A DNA stretch of 64,000 nt from Alcaligenaceae bacterium (GCA_947379755.1 CANCOC010000006.1:1-64000), one strand, 5' to 3'; positions 29,608-39,871 are shown, counted from the first letter of the stretch. A program made the numbers and translations. Notes: generated by a model from the letters alone, not told the origin.

Positions 29608-29752
29608 AACGCCTCCAACGAATGGACTGTCCACCGTATGCGTGCATTTTAAAACAAAGCCATACTTGGGGGGGTAAAAGTGCAGTTCCGGTCTAGATAG
29701 GCATTTCAATCTGTTACGCAGAAAGTCGCGTCAGGCGTCAGTAGCTTTTGCC

Positions 29753-31450
29753 TCACGGCGAGCGCCATTTGACTGTTCTGGCGATTATTTGCGTGGTCAC
29801 TGCATAATGCAGGAGTCGAACGGCAAGGCACGTATAGACAATCAGCATTGCCATTGCGGCAGCAGATGCAACACGCCCTGTCTCATCAATATGAATCACT
29901 GCAATTGATGCCAGCATGGTCTCGGATGCATACAGAAAAATCACGGCAGAGAGTGTAGTCATACTGCGCAGGAATAAATAGATCCAGATATCAAATAATG
30001 CTGGCAGGCACACACGGATCGTCACCCTGGAGAACAGACACCAGAAGGACGTATTCAGTGATTTGCCGACTGATTCAATTTCTTTATCCAGGCCTTTGAG
30101 CGCTGTGAGCGATGTGAGATGTGGCACGCTGTACAGATGCGTCACTGTGCTGACGACCAAAATCGACAGGCCGCCATACAAGAACCCAAATGGGTTACCT
30201 GGTTGATTAATGAACATCAGATACGCCAGGCCCAGAACAAGTCCTGGTATCGCCATCGGTAATAACATGAGCATCTGCAACGCTTTGCGCAGCCCAGAGT
30301 CATGTCGAGGTTTTTCGACGATATACGCACCAAGAAAAGAAATGACGCAGCCAAAGCTGGCGACAAGAAATGACATGAGTAGCGAATTTGTAAAGTTTGA
30401 CCAGCCGACCCCCTCAATCTGAAAAACATAATTTTGAAGCGTCAGACTCAGGTTATAGGGCCAAAACTTGACCAGTGCGGCATACTGCGCCATTCCTAGG
30501 ATTCCCAGTATGCAGAGCGCGATGAGGGAGCAAAATAGGAAATAAAACGTATCACGTGGGCAAGACGGCTTGGGCTGATATGGAACAGAGCGTGCCGTGA
30601 GTTGAGAGCTTTGTCTGTTTGCAACCATACGCTCTAATGCAAACACGAGGATTGCCGGGATCATGAGCACCACAGAGATCACGGCACCCATTTCAAAATT
30701 TTGCAGACCCACAACCTCTTTGTAAATATCTGTAGCGAGAATATTAAAGTCACCACCAATGACCTTGGCGATTCCAAAGTCAGTAAACACACTGATGAAT
30801 ACGACGAGAAAGGCTGTAATCACGCCGTAGCGGCAGGTGGGCCACGTCACCGTCAGGAAGGTACGGGTTTGACTCGCATGAAGAATTTCGGCAGCATGAT
30901 AAAGACGCTGGTCAGCATGCATCATCGCCGTCAGCATGATCAGGGCCGCATGTGGAAAGGTCCACACCACAGATGCAACAATCATTCCCAGAGGGCCATA
31001 GATTGAATGCCCGAAGAGATAATCTTTGAATAGCCCCTGATTGCCGAACAGATAGATCAGAGCGATGGCTTTGAGGATGCCGGGGATGAGCAGGGGGACG
31101 AAAGCAATTCCCTTGAAAAATCCCTTGCAATGCATACGGCTTCTAGTTAAGCCATAGGCATATAAAAAAGCGAGCGGGATGACGATCAAACTCGTCATCC
31201 CGGCAACAAACAGACTGTTAAAAAAAGAAGAGAACAGTGTTTGTGTACTGAAATAAATGGAATAGTTCGCGAGTCCGACGAACTGTCCCTTTGTGTCACG
31301 TAAACTTCTCAACACCAGAATTCCGATTGGCAGGACAATGGTCAACACAGCAGCGAAGCAATAGGTCAGCAACACGACGCTCAGCCAGCGATCACTCCTG
31401 TCTTTCGGTGGCGAGGTGGGCGAGGCAGATTGCAGACTGAGCACACTCAT
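29753..31450 (-). CDS. ABC transporter permease, fused double-domain (PhnUV/FbpB-like)
   Basis: 565 aa with two BPD permease domains; MLLPMAIPGLVLGLAYLMF. Confidence 0.88.
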   Translation of the reverse strand: MSVLSLQSASPTSPPKDRSDRWLSVVLLTYCFAAVLTIVLPIGILVLRSLRDTKGQFVGLANYSIYFSTQTLFSSFFNSLFVAGMTSLIVIPLAFLYAYGLTRSRMHCKGFFKGIAFVPLLIPGILKAIALIYLFGNQGLFKDYLFGHSIYGPLGMIVASVVWTFPHAALIMLTAMMHADQRLYHAAEILHASQTRTFLTVTWPTCRYGVITAFLVVFISVFTDFGIAKVIGGDFNILATDIYKEVVGLQNFEMGAVISVVLMIPAILVFALERMVANRQSSQLTARSVPYQPKPSCPRDTFYFLFCSLIALCILGILGMAQYAALVKFWPYNLSLTLQNYVFQIEGVGWSNFTNSLLMSFLVASFGCVISFLGAYIVEKPRHDSGLRKALQMLMLLPMAIPGLVLGLAYLMFINQPGNPFGFLYGGLSILVVSTVTHLYSVPHLTSLTALKGLDKEIESVGKSLNTSFWCLFSRVTIRVCLPALFDIWIYLFLRSMTTLSAVIFLYASETMLASIAVIHIDETGRVASAAAMAMLIVYTCLAVRLLHYAVTTQIIARTVKWRSP

Positions 31451-32580
31451 GACGCAAAAAGCTGAATATGTTCTGCCGGAATGGTCGCCTCAAATTGCTG
31501 GCCCATTGCAAGTTGGTGCACAGAGAATGCCTTTTTGGAAACATCAACTTTCAGGAGAAGCGTTTGGGCAAGATTGAGTTCCAGGCGCACAATTGCGCCA
31601 AGATACTCAACCTTGGTAATCGTCGCGAGACGGTCACACTTGACTTCAGATGATGCGTTTGCCACATGGGGGCGCCTAACGGCGCTCAGGACAATGTCTT
31701 CTGGCCTGATGAGTGCAGTGATCGCTTGCCCGTTTGCAAACGTATGCTCAGGGCACTGGATGCTCAGGCCGGACACCTCGATATGATTCGTGTCGAGGAT
31801 GTGGCCCGTTAATAAATTGCTCACCCCGATAAAGTCGGCGACAAAGGGCGTGCGTGGCTGGTTGTAAATCTCCCAGGGTGTACCAATCTGCTCAATTCTG
31901 CCTTGATTCATCAGAATGATTTTGTCAGAAAGGATTTGTGCCTCTTCCTGGTCGTGGGTCACCATGATGGTTGTAATGCCCAGCCTGATTTGCAGATCGC
32001 GAATCTCGGTTCGCAAACGTGTTCTAACTTGGGCATCCAGTGCTGACAAGGGCTCGTCGAGCAGTAGCAATGAAGGGGATACGGCCAACGCCCTGGCAAG
32101 CGCCACGCGCTGTTGTTGACCACCAGAGAGCTGACTTGGGAATTTTTTTTCATGCCCCGAAAGTGAAAGTAGACTGATCAGCTTAGTGGCAGCCTCCTGC
32201 ACAAATTTTTTCGGTTTATTTTGATTCACCAACCCAAAACCAATATTGCTCACCACATCCAGGTTGGGAAACAAGGCGTAGGACTGAAAAACGATACCAA
32301 CGTCTCTTTTTGATGGAGGCAGATCGTTGATGCCTTCCCCTTTTTTAATCATGTCTCCAGACGATGGGTGCTCCAGTCCTGCAAGGCAGAGCAGTAGCGT
32401 TGTTTTACCGCACCCAGACGGGCCGAGAAAACAGACAAACTCGCCCTCATCAATTGTGAATGAGACATCTTTAAGTACTGAGGTGCGTCCATAACTCTTG
32501 GTTAGGTTGCGGACTTCAAGATAAGCAGGCCGTATGCTCTGTTTGATCGGAGTCGCTGTGAGCGCTGTATTGACTGGCAT
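31447..32580 (-). CDS. ABC transporter ATP-binding protein (PhnT/PotA-like)
   Basis: Walker A GPSGCGKTT; LSGGQQQRVALARALA; Walker B LLLLDEPLSALD; C-terminal TOBE-like region. Confidence 0.95.
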   Translation of the reverse strand: MPVNTALTATPIKQSIRPAYLEVRNLTKSYGRTSVLKDVSFTIDEGEFVCFLGPSGCGKTTLLLCLAGLEHPSSGDMIKKGEGINDLPPSKRDVGIVFQSYALFPNLDVVSNIGFGLVNQNKPKKFVQEAATKLISLLSLSGHEKKFPSQLSGGQQQRVALARALAVSPSLLLLDEPLSALDAQVRTRLRTEIRDLQIRLGITTIMVTHDQEEAQILSDKIILMNQGRIEQIGTPWEIYNQPRTPFVADFIGVSNLLTGHILDTNHIEVSGLSIQCPEHTFANGQAITALIRPEDIVLSAVRRPHVANASSEVKCDRLATITKVEYLGAIVRLELNLAQTLLLKVDVSKKAFSVHQLAMGQQFEATIPAEHIQLFAS

Positions 32581-32583
32581 GAC

Positions 32584-33618
32584 TTATTTCTTCGGTTCTG
32601 TTTTGACGTCATAGCGTTTGCGCCATTCACTGATGATCGAAGGGTGATTGTTTGCGGCCCAAGCAAAATCATTTTTAATCATTCTGCTAGCCAGCTCAGG
32701 CGGAAGATTTTCTGCAGATTGAGACTTGACTGGGAACGCAACAACTTCCGCCCGTTTTGCGTATGCGTCCATGGCTGCTTCTGAAACGGCCCAGTCCACA
32801 AAGGTTTTTGCATCGTCTGGATTTTTGGTCGCTTTCATGATTGCGACCGCTTGCATTTCCCAGCCGACACCTTCTTCAGGAATGATGATTTCAATCGGCG
32901 CACCCATTGTTTTCAAGGTTGCAGCGCGCCAGGGCAGAGAAATCCCTACGACATATTCGCCCGTTGCAACCTGTTCGCAGGGTTTAGAGCCCGAGTGAGA
33001 ATATGAGGCCATATTCTGGTCTAGTTGATCCATGAATGCCCAGGCTTTCTCAGGACCCCACATTTGCAGCCAGCCAGATACGTTTAAAAATCCTGTGCCG
33101 GAAGATGCTGGATTTGGCATCGTGATTTGCCCTTTGTAGGCCGGCTGTGCGAGGTCAGACCAATGCTCAGGTTTGGGAATGTTTTTCTTTTTTGCCTCAA
33201 TGGTGTTGAAGCATATTGCAGAAGCAAATCCCCATAATCCTGTCCACGTTGGCGGGCTACGTGGATCGCGATAACGCGCATCAAGCTGCTCGAGCCCTTT
33301 TGGGGCATAGGGCATGAACAGATTCATTGCATCGAGCGCTAGCATATTGGTCGCCGCATGACCAAAGAACACATCGTTTCTCGGGTTCTCCTTTTCGGCA
33401 ACCGCCCTGGCCTGTATGACACCTGTTGAGTCCCTGACCCAGCTCACCTTGATTTCCGGATGCGCCTTTGCAAACCTTGCCGAAAAGTCTTTCAGGTTGT
33501 CACCTTCAACCGAGCTGTAAATCGTCAGCTCACCTGCGTATGCCAGTGCTGCGGATATTGTCAGGGCGAAACCCGTTAACAGGCACGAGACAAGGTGTGT
33601 GACTTTACTTGGATGCAT
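32584..33618 (-). CDS. ABC transporter substrate-binding protein (PhnS-like, 2-aminoethylphosphonate/iron family)
   Basis: Signal peptide; ELTIYSSVEGDNLKDFSARFAKAHPEIKVSWVRDSTGVIQARAVAEKENPRNDVFFG. Confidence 0.88.
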   Translation of the reverse strand: MHPSKVTHLVSCLLTGFALTISAALAYAGELTIYSSVEGDNLKDFSARFAKAHPEIKVSWVRDSTGVIQARAVAEKENPRNDVFFGHAATNMLALDAMNLFMPYAPKGLEQLDARYRDPRSPPTWTGLWGFASAICFNTIEAKKKNIPKPEHWSDLAQPAYKGQITMPNPASSGTGFLNVSGWLQMWGPEKAWAFMDQLDQNMASYSHSGSKPCEQVATGEYVVGISLPWRAATLKTMGAPIEIIIPEEGVGWEMQAVAIMKATKNPDDAKTFVDWAVSEAAMDAYAKRAEVVAFPVKSQSAENLPPELASRMIKNDFAWAANNHPSIISEWRKRYDVKTEPKK

Positions 33619-33679
33619 TATGTTCCTTTGCAGTGGGTAGATAACGATTGATCGGCGAGATCGCGTGTGATGTCAATAT

Positions 33680-34663
33680 TTATTTAAAGCAATTTCCATG
33701 CCGCTTGCGCGCATCAGCAAGCACGCATAAAATTTCAAACATCATGGTCATGCCAACAAGTGCGGTATTGCCTGTGGGATCAAATGGAGGGGAGACCTCC
33801 ACTACGTCACCGCCGATCAGATTGAGACCCTGTAAGCCTCTGATCAGTTGTTGTGCTTCATATGTTGTCGCGCCGCCAATTTCGGGCGTGCCCGTTCCCG
33901 GTGCATACACAGGATCCAGAAAATCAACGTCAAAACTGACATAAGTGGGGCCATCTCCAACTACTTCTCTTGCAAGCTTGAGTACGCCTTGAACACCCAG
34001 ACGGTGGTATTCATCGATATCAACGACGCGAATGCCTTGCTCGATCCCCCAGTTATTTTCACTGTCGTTGTATAGCGCACCTCTGATTCCGATCTGAATC
34101 GTTCGGTGAGGGTCTAGCAGCCCTTCTTCAATTGCACGTCTGAAGGGTGTGCCATGGGTGTATTTGCTGTGGCCAAAGTACCGATCCCAGGTATCTGTGT
34201 GTGCATCAAAATGAATCATGCCAACAGGACCTTCTTTTGCAATGGCACGCATCACGGGCAGCGTCACAAGGTGATCTCCTCCTGCCACAAGCGGAATAAT
34301 ATTTTTTTCCTTGAAAATTTTAAAAAATGCTTCAATTCGCATTAATGTGTCTACAAGATCAACTGGGTTGACTGGTGCGTCCCCTAGGTCGGCGCACCGG
34401 CATAGCTCAAAAGGGCTGATGCCTGAGGCGCGATTGACATTGCGTGCCAGAGTCGACAGGTCACGAATCTGCCTAGGCCCATGCCTGGCGCCTGCTCGGT
34501 TGGTTGTGCCTCCATCCCAGGGAATGCCCGCTAGACCAATATCCACCTGCTCAATCAGTGGATTATCCATTTCAAGATAAGGCAGGCGCATGAACGTCGC
34601 GATCCCGGCAAACCTGGGGAGCACGGTGCCAGTGACTGGCAGGAATTTATTTTCGAGATTCAT
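33680..34663 (-). CDS. Agmatinase/guanidino-acid ureohydrolase family (guanidinobutyrase/guanidinopropionase-like)
   Basis: GGDHLVTLP; HFDAHTDTW; SFDVDFLDP metal motifs; N-term LPRFAGIATFMRLP resembles GbuA/GpuA. Confidence 0.9.
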   Translation of the reverse strand: MNLENKFLPVTGTVLPRFAGIATFMRLPYLEMDNPLIEQVDIGLAGIPWDGGTTNRAGARHGPRQIRDLSTLARNVNRASGISPFELCRCADLGDAPVNPVDLVDTLMRIEAFFKIFKEKNIIPLVAGGDHLVTLPVMRAIAKEGPVGMIHFDAHTDTWDRYFGHSKYTHGTPFRRAIEEGLLDPHRTIQIGIRGALYNDSENNWGIEQGIRVVDIDEYHRLGVQGVLKLAREVVGDGPTYVSFDVDFLDPVYAPGTGTPEIGGATTYEAQQLIRGLQGLNLIGGDVVEVSPPFDPTGNTALVGMTMMFEILCVLADARKRHGNCFK

Positions 34664-34815
34664 GTTCGCTCTTGAAAAATAGTGATTAGATGCTGATGAC
34701 GGCTGTTACCATCTCGTGATTGTTTGATCCTACTGAAGGATCATGTAAACAAAAATACACATTTCACGAAGTTCACTTATCAGTTTTTCCAACTTTCATT
34801 TCCGGATGTCAGTCA

Positions 34816-35703
34816 ATGCTCAGAAATATTGACTTAAAGCGCTTGAAGTTATTCAAACAAGTCGCAGACTGTGGCGGACTGACGGCTGCTGAAACCGCCC
34901 TAAATATCAATCTTCCTGCGATCAGCGCACACCTTGCCGCGCTTGAGGCTTCATTAGGTCTGAGGTTGTGCGAACGAGGGCGCAAGGGATTTCGATTGAC
35001 AAGTGAAGGCCAGGTTGTGCTGGCAGCATGCAATCGACTGTTGGTCTCGCTCGAAGAGTTTCGCTCTGAAGTCAGTGCTGTCAACGACAGGATTTCGGGA
35101 CATCTGAGAATCGGGATCGTCGACAATACGACGACAGACAAGAATTGCAACGTGGTCCACGCGCTTGAAAAACTCAAGAGCCAAAGTCGGGATCTCGAAA
35201 TCAATATTGATATTGATAAACCATTCGAACTTGAACGTGCAGTGTTGGATGAAAAGCTAGATATTGCGATCGGCCCTTTTCACATCACAAACCCTGGTAT
35301 TGATCAGTTCTCTTTATACAAAGAAAGGGTTTCGCTATATGCCGGGTCCACGCATGCGGTCTTTCATTCAGGCAAACCCGTCCAGCTTTCTGATCTGGTC
35401 GGTCGGGATTACGTCACCAGAGGATACCTGCGAGAGTCTCAGGTTGTGCAACAGCATGTCTCCATGCACTCCTGCGCCATAGCGCAGAGCCTGGAAGGTA
35501 TTGCGATTTTGCTTCTAACAGGCAATTACCTGGGTTACTTGCCGGACCATTATGCGCTAAGCGGGACATTCAACGATACATTGCGTGCAGTCATGCCTGA
35601 GACATTTAGCTATGACACCGAATTTAAAATCATTACACGCAAGAGCAAACAGCCTACACGCGCAGTGGCAGCACTATTGACGCTACTGCTCAACAAAGAG
35701 TAA
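34816..35703 (+). CDS. LysR family transcriptional regulator
   Basis: LKRLKLFKQVADCGGLTAAETALNINLPAISAHLAALEASLGLRLCERGRKGFRLTSEG; divergent from ureohydrolase gene. Confidence 0.92.
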   Translation: MLRNIDLKRLKLFKQVADCGGLTAAETALNINLPAISAHLAALEASLGLRLCERGRKGFRLTSEGQVVLAACNRLLVSLEEFRSEVSAVNDRISGHLRIGIVDNTTTDKNCNVVHALEKLKSQSRDLEINIDIDKPFELERAVLDEKLDIAIGPFHITNPGIDQFSLYKERVSLYAGSTHAVFHSGKPVQLSDLVGRDYVTRGYLRESQVVQQHVSMHSCAIAQSLEGIAILLLTGNYLGYLPDHYALSGTFNDTLRAVMPETFSYDTEFKIITRKSKQPTRAVAALLTLLLNKE

Positions 35704-35716
35704 AGGTATAAAACTG

Positions 35717-36286
35717 ATGCACCTACCTGCCCATCCGAATACGCCAGTGCCCGATTTAAGCCCCTTTCTTTGCGGGCCCTTGCATATGGATTTTGTATCG
35801 AGCCCCATAGGCGGAGAGATTGGACTCACGCATTGTCCAGGCCGAAACAAGGTTGATACAAGAGGGCGCCTCTGGCAAAGAGATCTGGCCAGTGATCTGG
35901 ACGCGATGGTGACTGTCGGCGTCAAGACTCTTGTCACGCTGATTGATGATCAGGAGCTTGACAGACTTGGGGCGGGTGCGTTGCCGTCACTTGTTCACTC
36001 ACGTGCAATCCAATGGCTTCATCTCCCCATCACTGATTACGGCGTTCCGAACGGCAAAGTCCTCTTACAGTGGCGTGGATTACTCGGTGGATTGCTGGAT
36101 CAATTGCGTAAAAACGAACGTGTGCTGCTTCATTGTGCTGCAGGCATGGGGCGCTCGGGAATGATGGCAGCGACACTGCTGAAAGCTTCAGGAATGACGC
36201 CAGAAGATGCGATTGGTCTAATTCGTCAGAATAGGCCCGGTACTGTTGAAACATCCGAGCAAGAAAAGTTTATTCATGATTTTTGA
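35717..36286 (+). CDS. Dual-specificity/tyrosine phosphatase family protein
   Basis: VLLHCAAGMGRSGMMAATLL matches HCxxGxxR phosphatase loop. Confidence 0.87.
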   Translation: MHLPAHPNTPVPDLSPFLCGPLHMDFVSSPIGGEIGLTHCPGRNKVDTRGRLWQRDLASDLDAMVTVGVKTLVTLIDDQELDRLGAGALPSLVHSRAIQWLHLPITDYGVPNGKVLLQWRGLLGGLLDQLRKNERVLLHCAAGMGRSGMMAATLLKASGMTPEDAIGLIRQNRPGTVETSEQEKFIHDF

Positions 36287-36329
36287 TCGACACACCACTG
36301 ATGTGAAGTTGAGTTGCAAGCATACAAAC

Positions 36330-37841
36330 ATGAGTATTATCAATATGAGCAATTTGAAGCAGCCTGTTTTGTTTTTTTGTACTGTATTACTGACGATATT
36401 TTTTTCACACGTCACCTGTGCTCAAACATACGTTGCGAATCAATCTGATTATGCAGTGACACAAAATTACTATGTCACGATCATTGGAAAGGGATTTTCT
36501 GCAATACCCAGACTCGCTCAATTAAATTTATTCGCAAACCTGTTACCCAAAGGAGGAGATATTCATCATCATTATTCCGGTGCACTGTATGCCGAAACAT
36601 ATCTCGACTGGGTTGAGGCAAAAGGGTTGTGTATTGACCGGACAAACTACAAGGTAGAGTTCAGTGTGCCACCACCGATTGGTGCAGATTGCTTACCCGC
36701 TGCACAGGTGCGTGCTGATGAGGCCTTTTATCGCCAGTTGCTCATGCGTTGGTCCGATAAGGACTATAGCAACCATTCCCATGAAACGCTGCCACCAGAC
36801 CAGCAGTTTTTTAAAACCTTTGAGTATTTCACCACTATTTCCGAGGCCGATCACAAGGATGGTTTGCTGATACTGAAGCAAAGGGCAATGGATGAAGGCT
36901 TGCAATATATTGAGACCATGCTGATACGCGCCCCGAGCGCGCAGCCCACTGCGCTGGATACTGCGTTAGATCGATTAAGCCCACTCGATCGTGAAGCAGA
37001 CATCGATGCAGAACTGGACGTCGCATGGACCCGCATGGAAAATGATACAGAATTCCAGCGATCAATTCTCTCCTATGCCGCGTCAATCGACAAGGCAACT
37101 GACGGTCTGGATGGACCTGAGTTCATGTTGAGGACACAGGCCTATGTCATGCGAAATGATCGTCCCTCCGCGGTCTTTTCCAGTATGTATGCTGGCTTTA
37201 ACGCAGCTCAAAAAACAGATAAGTTAGTCGGTATGAATATTGTAGGTGCAGAAAATAACGCCATTGCGATGCGCGACTATCGGCTGCACATGAGAATGCT
37301 TCGTTATCTGAAAGGTAAGTTCCCTGGCTTGAATCTGGCGTTGCATGCTGGTGAACTTTCTCTTGGTATGGTGCCGCCCGAGGGTCTGCGTCATCATATT
37401 CGGGAGGCAGTTGATATTGCTGGCGCCCGGCGCATTGGTCATGGTCTCGATATTGCTTATGAGTCAGACGCGGATCGGCTTTTAATGAAAATGAAGCAAA
37501 AAAAAGTTGCAGTCGAGATTAATTTATCTAGCAATGCATTGATTGCAGGAGTCGAGGGCTCCGCACACCCGGTGACTATTTACATGCAGCATGGGGTTCC
37601 GATTGTGATCTCAACGGATGATGAGGGTGTGTCGCGTAGCAGCATCAGTCATGAGTATTTTCTTTTTATGAGCCGGTATCAGCCGTCTTATGCCGTGCTC
37701 AAACAAACTGTGTACAACAGCATACGCTACTCTTTTTTGACGCAGGCAGATCAGGCTGTACAAATTCAACTGCTCGATCAACGGTTCACTGCCTTTGAGA
37801 AGAAGATCGCTGCAATGGTCAGAGGTTTTCCGATGCAATGA
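36330..37841 (+). CDS. Exported adenosine deaminase-family protein
   Basis: Signal peptide; GGDIHHHYSGALYAETYLDW; LHAGEL; RIGHGLDI; STDDEGVSR metal/active-site motifs; start at internal ATG. Confidence 0.85.
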   Translation: MSIINMSNLKQPVLFFCTVLLTIFFSHVTCAQTYVANQSDYAVTQNYYVTIIGKGFSAIPRLAQLNLFANLLPKGGDIHHHYSGALYAETYLDWVEAKGLCIDRTNYKVEFSVPPPIGADCLPAAQVRADEAFYRQLLMRWSDKDYSNHSHETLPPDQQFFKTFEYFTTISEADHKDGLLILKQRAMDEGLQYIETMLIRAPSAQPTALDTALDRLSPLDREADIDAELDVAWTRMENDTEFQRSILSYAASIDKATDGLDGPEFMLRTQAYVMRNDRPSAVFSSMYAGFNAAQKTDKLVGMNIVGAENNAIAMRDYRLHMRMLRYLKGKFPGLNLALHAGELSLGMVPPEGLRHHIREAVDIAGARRIGHGLDIAYESDADRLLMKMKQKKVAVEINLSSNALIAGVEGSAHPVTIYMQHGVPIVISTDDEGVSRSSISHEYFLFMSRYQPSYAVLKQTVYNSIRYSFLTQADQAVQIQLLDQRFTAFEKKIAAMVRGFPMQ

Positions 37842-37910
37842 AATGCGTGCGCTCAGTTCAGGACGGGTATCCCGTGGGCCGCCTTTTTAAAAAAAAGCCT
37901 TCACGAGAAA

Positions 37911-38228
37911 CTAAAAAAATTTGTTTAGTTTTTTCAGACGCGCCAGCGCCATCTCGCTTGGCTCAGGATATTTAACCCGTTCGTCATCTTCATTGAAGGT
38001 CATGACGAGCATTTTCTTTTTGATTAATTTTTTGATCGCAGCATGAATCGATGCGGGCGAGGCAATTTCTTTATGCGCAATGATGGTCGAAATGTTGATT
38101 TTTTTTCGTACAAAATAGCTTGCTGTAATGAGATTCAGCACGCGAACTTCGGTTGTATCCATCCCATAAGCTTTGTCAATTTCTTGGGAAAGGGTATAAA
38201 AATGTAAATAGGGGTTGTCATTTTTCAT
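37911..38228 (-). CDS. Small winged-helix (MarR-like) protein
   Basis: 105 aa; TTEVRVLNLITASYFVRKKINISTIIAHKEIASPASIHAAIKKLIKKKMLV wHTH-like. Confidence 0.65.
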   Translation of the reverse strand: MKNDNPYLHFYTLSQEIDKAYGMDTTEVRVLNLITASYFVRKKINISTIIAHKEIASPASIHAAIKKLIKKKMLVMTFNEDDERVKYPEPSEMALARLKKLNKFF

Positions 38229-38445
38229 TGCAATCGCGCACAGGCGTGCGTGTAGTTGAATATTAAAATTTTTCGTAACTTATTGAAAAATATTAACTTC
38301 TGCAACTATGTATATAAAATATATCTTATGATTAAAAATTATTAACTTAATGGAATATGCAGATTGATCGCAAAGCGGTCTCGATTTCTGCGACGGTCGC
38401 TCGGTCGCTTGTCATCCTGATGCAGACGGGTATCAGGAAAGAGAA

Positions 38446-39429
38446 TTATTTACTCAGTGAAAATTCCTGTAGTTGTTGGCGAGCATAAGGTGTAAGTCCC
38501 TCGGACATCGACTTCCACGGTATGACAACTCCATCGAATACCTGAACGACGTGTGGCAGAAAACCTTCCACTGTTATTCCGGTTTTATCAAAGCAATAGG
38601 GGAATTCCTTCTCGGCACTGAGGGAAAATTGTTCGTAGCCAGATACCATATCGAGCGTGAAATCCTTTTCTTTCTTTGCCAGTGCAACGAAATGATACTG
38701 AGCAATAGACTGAGCAATTCGTTGCCAGGCGTCGCCGGCGAAAACATCTCCAATCAGGACGGGTCGGCTCATGCGCAGTGAATACAGGCCACAAGATTGG
38801 TAGGTGCTGGGGTACGGTCCCGTCATGTTGTCCGTCCGGATTTCTTTGTACATCCAATCTGTTGCCGGATGTTTCAGGCTGACGGTATATGATTCAGAGC
38901 CGCGTGTATCTTCAATTTTGATCTTTTCTTTAAATGCCAGGTACGCGTTGAGTTTTTGTGTGCTGGCCGTGTCGAGATCGAGCTGAATATATGAGCGTTG
39001 AACCGTATACACAGCTTGCTCTGAAGGCGTCACTTTGATTGCGTCGTCAATCACAACGAATGATTTGAAGTTTGCAATCATTTGACCTGTCGATTCAATC
39101 TCTGTGATGCGTTGTGTGTAGGCATCGAGTAGACACTGACTGGATTGAACGTGCGTTGCCAACGCAGCGTTGTCATCAATAAAGCAATAGCTGGAGGTAA
39201 AGCGCAGCCATGACACTTGTCCTGCCGTGAATATTTTTGCTGCATTTGGCGAGAGCCGCCCTTTGGCTAACTGAAAGGCGCCTGTCAGCGCATCATCGAG
39301 TGTCGACAGCTGTGCAGAGTTGCAAATTGCGCGCTCCATCCTGGACTGTGCCTTGGCACAATCAAAACTTGCTGCCTGTGCACTGCCGGCCAACAACAAC
39401 GCAACAGCCAGGTTGAATGATATTTTCAT
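38446..39429 (-). CDS. Exported LprI/DUF1311-domain protein
   Basis: SFDCAKAQSRMERAICNSAQLSTLDDALTGAFQLAKGR; signal peptide MKISFNLAVALLLAGSAQA. Confidence 0.78.
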   Translation of the reverse strand: MKISFNLAVALLLAGSAQAASFDCAKAQSRMERAICNSAQLSTLDDALTGAFQLAKGRLSPNAAKIFTAGQVSWLRFTSSYCFIDDNAALATHVQSSQCLLDAYTQRITEIESTGQMIANFKSFVVIDDAIKVTPSEQAVYTVQRSYIQLDLDTASTQKLNAYLAFKEKIKIEDTRGSESYTVSLKHPATDWMYKEIRTDNMTGPYPSTYQSCGLYSLRMSRPVLIGDVFAGDAWQRIAQSIAQYHFVALAKKEKDFTLDMVSGYEQFSLSAEKEFPYCFDKTGITVEGFLPHVVQVFDGVVIPWKSMSEGLTPYARQQLQEFSLSK

Positions 39430-39565
39430 ATTTGACGATTCTGATCCATTCTGTTTATTTGGCTGATGCGAATGAAAGGCATTCCTGCTTGAGTTTGCCG
39501 TGCTTACAACCGTCGGGCGCATGATAAATTCCATCATATCGGTTTATATGCAAAGGAAGGCCGCC

Positions 39566-39871
39566 ATGTCGCGTAGAAAATTTATGACCGCAAGCCTGGC
39601 GTTTACTGCGGTTGTCATTTCGCTCGTCAATGATAGCGCGGGTGCGCAGACATATCGGCCCGTGCCAGAACTGAGATATGAGGTGATTCCACCCATCCCT
39701 CCCGGACGGCCAGTGATCTGGCGCCCAGGTCACTGGCGCTGGAATGGCTGGCAGTACATCTGGGTTCCGGGAGCCTATATTTCTCGTGGACCGCGGTACG
39801 GCAGGTGGGTGCATGGCCACTGGGTCAATCGGGGTGGCGCGTGGGTTTGGGTTGGGCCGCACTGGCAATAA
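39566..39871 (+). CDS. YXWGXW-like Trp-rich exported repeat protein
   Basis: Repeated WRPGHWRWNGWQYIWVPGAYI...WVHGHWVNRGGAWVWVGPHW; start placed at MSRRKFM. Confidence 0.7.
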   Translation: MSRRKFMTASLAFTAVVISLVNDSAGAQTYRPVPELRYEVIPPIPPGRPVIWRPGHWRWNGWQYIWVPGAYISRGPRYGRWVHGHWVNRGGAWVWVGPHWQ

